DNA of 23,111 bases from DASWOJ01 sp964242415 (GTDB lineage: Bacteria; Pseudomonadota; Alphaproteobacteria; Acetobacterales; Acetobacteraceae), in assembly GCA_964242415.1 (NCBI GenBank), contig CAXTAT010000047.1, forward strand, positions 1-23,111, written 5' to 3'. This document shows, piece by piece, positions 22,314 through 23,111 of the stretch (position 1 is its first letter; every line of letters starts with the position of its first letter). A program made the position numbers and the translations under genes. The notes under the pieces are model-generated. The model made no database searches, was not told the origin of the DNA, and was given only the letters and a program-made list of their open reading frames with translations.

Positions 22314-22342
22314 ATATCGTCAACCCGCGGTAAATCGTGTGA

Positions 22343-22348
22343 TACAAT
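22343..22348 (+). promoter_or_regulatory. Candidate -10 box of the Crp/Fnr-type gene
   Basis: TACAAT occurs in the AT-rich segment TCGTGTGATACAATACAG. No good -35 hexamer sits 17 bases upstream, so the promoter may depend on an activator. It leaves a leader of roughly 80 bases before the TTG start. Confidence 0.3.
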
Positions 22349-22434
22349 ACAGTGATCGCTTGCCGAGCACCCCGGGCGCAGGCGGCTGAGAGACGCCAAT
22401 GCGCTCCCGCCTCCCGTCGAGGAGTGCGTATCCT

Positions 22435-23111
22435 TTGAACTTCATTATACCTAAAACTAACTACAACGAATTGCTGTCGCTGCTGCCGCCGGCCGAGATG
22501 GAACGGCTCCGACCGCACCTGGCGCGCGTGCAGTTGGTCAACGGCCAGAATTTGCATGAGGCCGGCGAGAGCATCGGGCAGGTGTTCTTCGTCGGCCAGG
22601 GTTACGTTTCCATGGTCGCCGAGGCCGATGGCGACAAGGGCACCGAGGTCGGCCTGATCGGGCGCGAGAGCATGGTCGGCCTTCCCGCCGTGCTGGGTCC
22701 GGAGGCGGCGTCCTTCAGCCGGGCCATGGTGCAAAGCCCAGGCGAGGCCGTCTGCCTGCCGGCACAGGTGCTGCACGACAATGCCGGGCACCTGCCGGTA
22801 CTGGGGCGGCTGCTGTCGCAGGCCCTGGAGGTGTTCATGGCGCAGGTGGCGCAGACGGCAGCATGCAACAGCCAGCACACGCTGGCGCAGCGCTTGGCAC
22901 GCTGGCTGCTGATGGCGCACGACCGGGTGGACGGAGACGAGCTGACGATGACGCAGGAGTTCCTGTCCATCATGCTCGCCGTCCGGCGGTCCGGCGTGAC
23001 GATCGCCTCGCAGGCGCTGGTCGCGACGGGCGCCATCGGCGTGGGGCGGGGCCGCATGACCGTGTGCGACCGTCCGGCCCTGGAGGCTGCGGCGTGCGGC
23101 TGCTACGGCCG
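22435..23111 (+). CDS. Crp/Fnr-family transcriptional regulator (3' end cut by window)
   Basis: The frame stays open from TTG 22,435 to the window edge, 225 codons. Residues 11-125 form the cyclic-nucleotide-binding-like beta roll (LLSLLPPAEMERLRPHLARV, IGQVFFVGQGYVSMVAEADG, VGLIGRESMVGLPAVLG). Residues 130-160 are the dimer helix and 170-225 the winged helix (LTMTQEFLSIMLAVRRSGVT, GRGRMTVCDRPALEAAACGC), as in Crp_2-type HTH. Fnr iron-sulfur Cys spacing is absent, so oxygen sensing by a cluster is unlikely. The TTG start is chosen because AGGAG lies ten bases upstream and the N-terminal helix is conserved; the next ATG (about 22,498) would cut it. A palindrome and AT-rich region lie upstream. 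Confidence 0.88.
   Translation, partial: MNFIIPKTNYNELLSLLPPAEMERLRPHLARVQLVNGQNLHEAGESIGQVFFVGQGYVSMVAEADGDKGTEVGLIGRESMVGLPAVLGPEAASFSRAMVQSPGEAVCLPAQVLHDNAGHLPVLGRLLSQALEVFMAQVAQTAACNSQHTLAQRLARWLLMAHDRVDGDELTMTQEFLSIMLAVRRSGVTIASQALVATGAIGVGRGRMTVCDRPALEAAACGCYG

Noticed and set aside
22049..22333. Plus-strand ORF of 94 codons upstream of the Crp/Fnr-type gene
   Set aside because: No ribosome site, mixed composition, and its end runs through the promoter palindrome at 22,298-22,313.
22376..22440. Possible TPP riboswitch (CACCCCGGGCGC then GGCTGAGAGA) before the Crp/Fnr-type gene
   Set aside because: Only the GCTGAGA-like fragment matches; the second conserved half is absent and the downstream gene is not a thiamine gene.
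1..23111. CRISPR arrays, tRNA/rRNA genes, toxin-antitoxin pairs, integrase genes
   Set aside because: I looked for regularly spaced repeats, cloverleaf-type sequences and typical small operons and found none that I can support.

Overview
The window is GC-rich, with long open frames that use GC-ending codons. It looks like chromosome of an alphaproteobacterium, most likely an Acetobacteraceae/Rhodospirillales relative (Roseomonas- or Rhodopila-like). The pointers are the alphaproteobacterial form of SelO, the gene styles, the DUF3987-type island remnants and the IS5/ISL3 mix. This lineage guess comes from pattern memory, not from a search. I see no tRNA, rRNA, CRISPR array, integrase or replication origin.

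Positions 1 to about 9,500 are ordinary, intact chromosome: the end of ureG (urease nickel GTPase), a small membrane protein overlapping a class C beta-lactamase-fold serine hydrolase, selO (protein AMPylase), an SMP-30/gluconolactonase-type enzyme convergent with selO, an exported DUF4431-like protein, a four-helix EamA/SMR-type membrane protein, an aldo/keto reductase divergent from a LysR regulator, and an MgtC-family membrane protein in a tight pair with a CurA-type NADPH oxidoreductase. Two palindromic intergenic repeats sit here. One lies exactly where the selO and SMP-30 3' ends read through each other.

Positions 9,518-12,808 encode a 1,096-residue secreted, adhesin-like protein with no Cys and one Lys. 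It has two internal cadherin-like repeats and an RTX-like calcium-binding C-terminus. No type I secretion gene is visible in the window.

Positions 12,800 to about 18,700 are a graveyard of mobile DNA. It holds a badly decayed IS5-family transposase, the two ends of a DUF3987-type phage/plasmid primase-helicase-like gene with its middle missing, a 30-bp direct repeat, small island ORFs, an ISL3 transposase whose catalytic Glu reads as Lys and which is fused in frame to an island ORF, and two further IS5 pieces. A PAS-domain sensor gene has lost everything after its PAS domain where it meets an IS5 piece.

Positions 19,290-23,111 form a signalling cluster set in poorly coding DNA. It has a receiver-like protein lacking the phospho-acceptor Asp, convergent (4-nt overlap) with an intact stand-alone receiver, then a third receiver ending where an OmpR-type effector domain would be expected, and at the right edge a Crp/Fnr-family regulator (incomplete). 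Three clear palindromes lie in this cluster's non-coding gaps. Together with the truncated PAS sensor, this could be a partly eroded phosphorelay. That link is inference from proximity.
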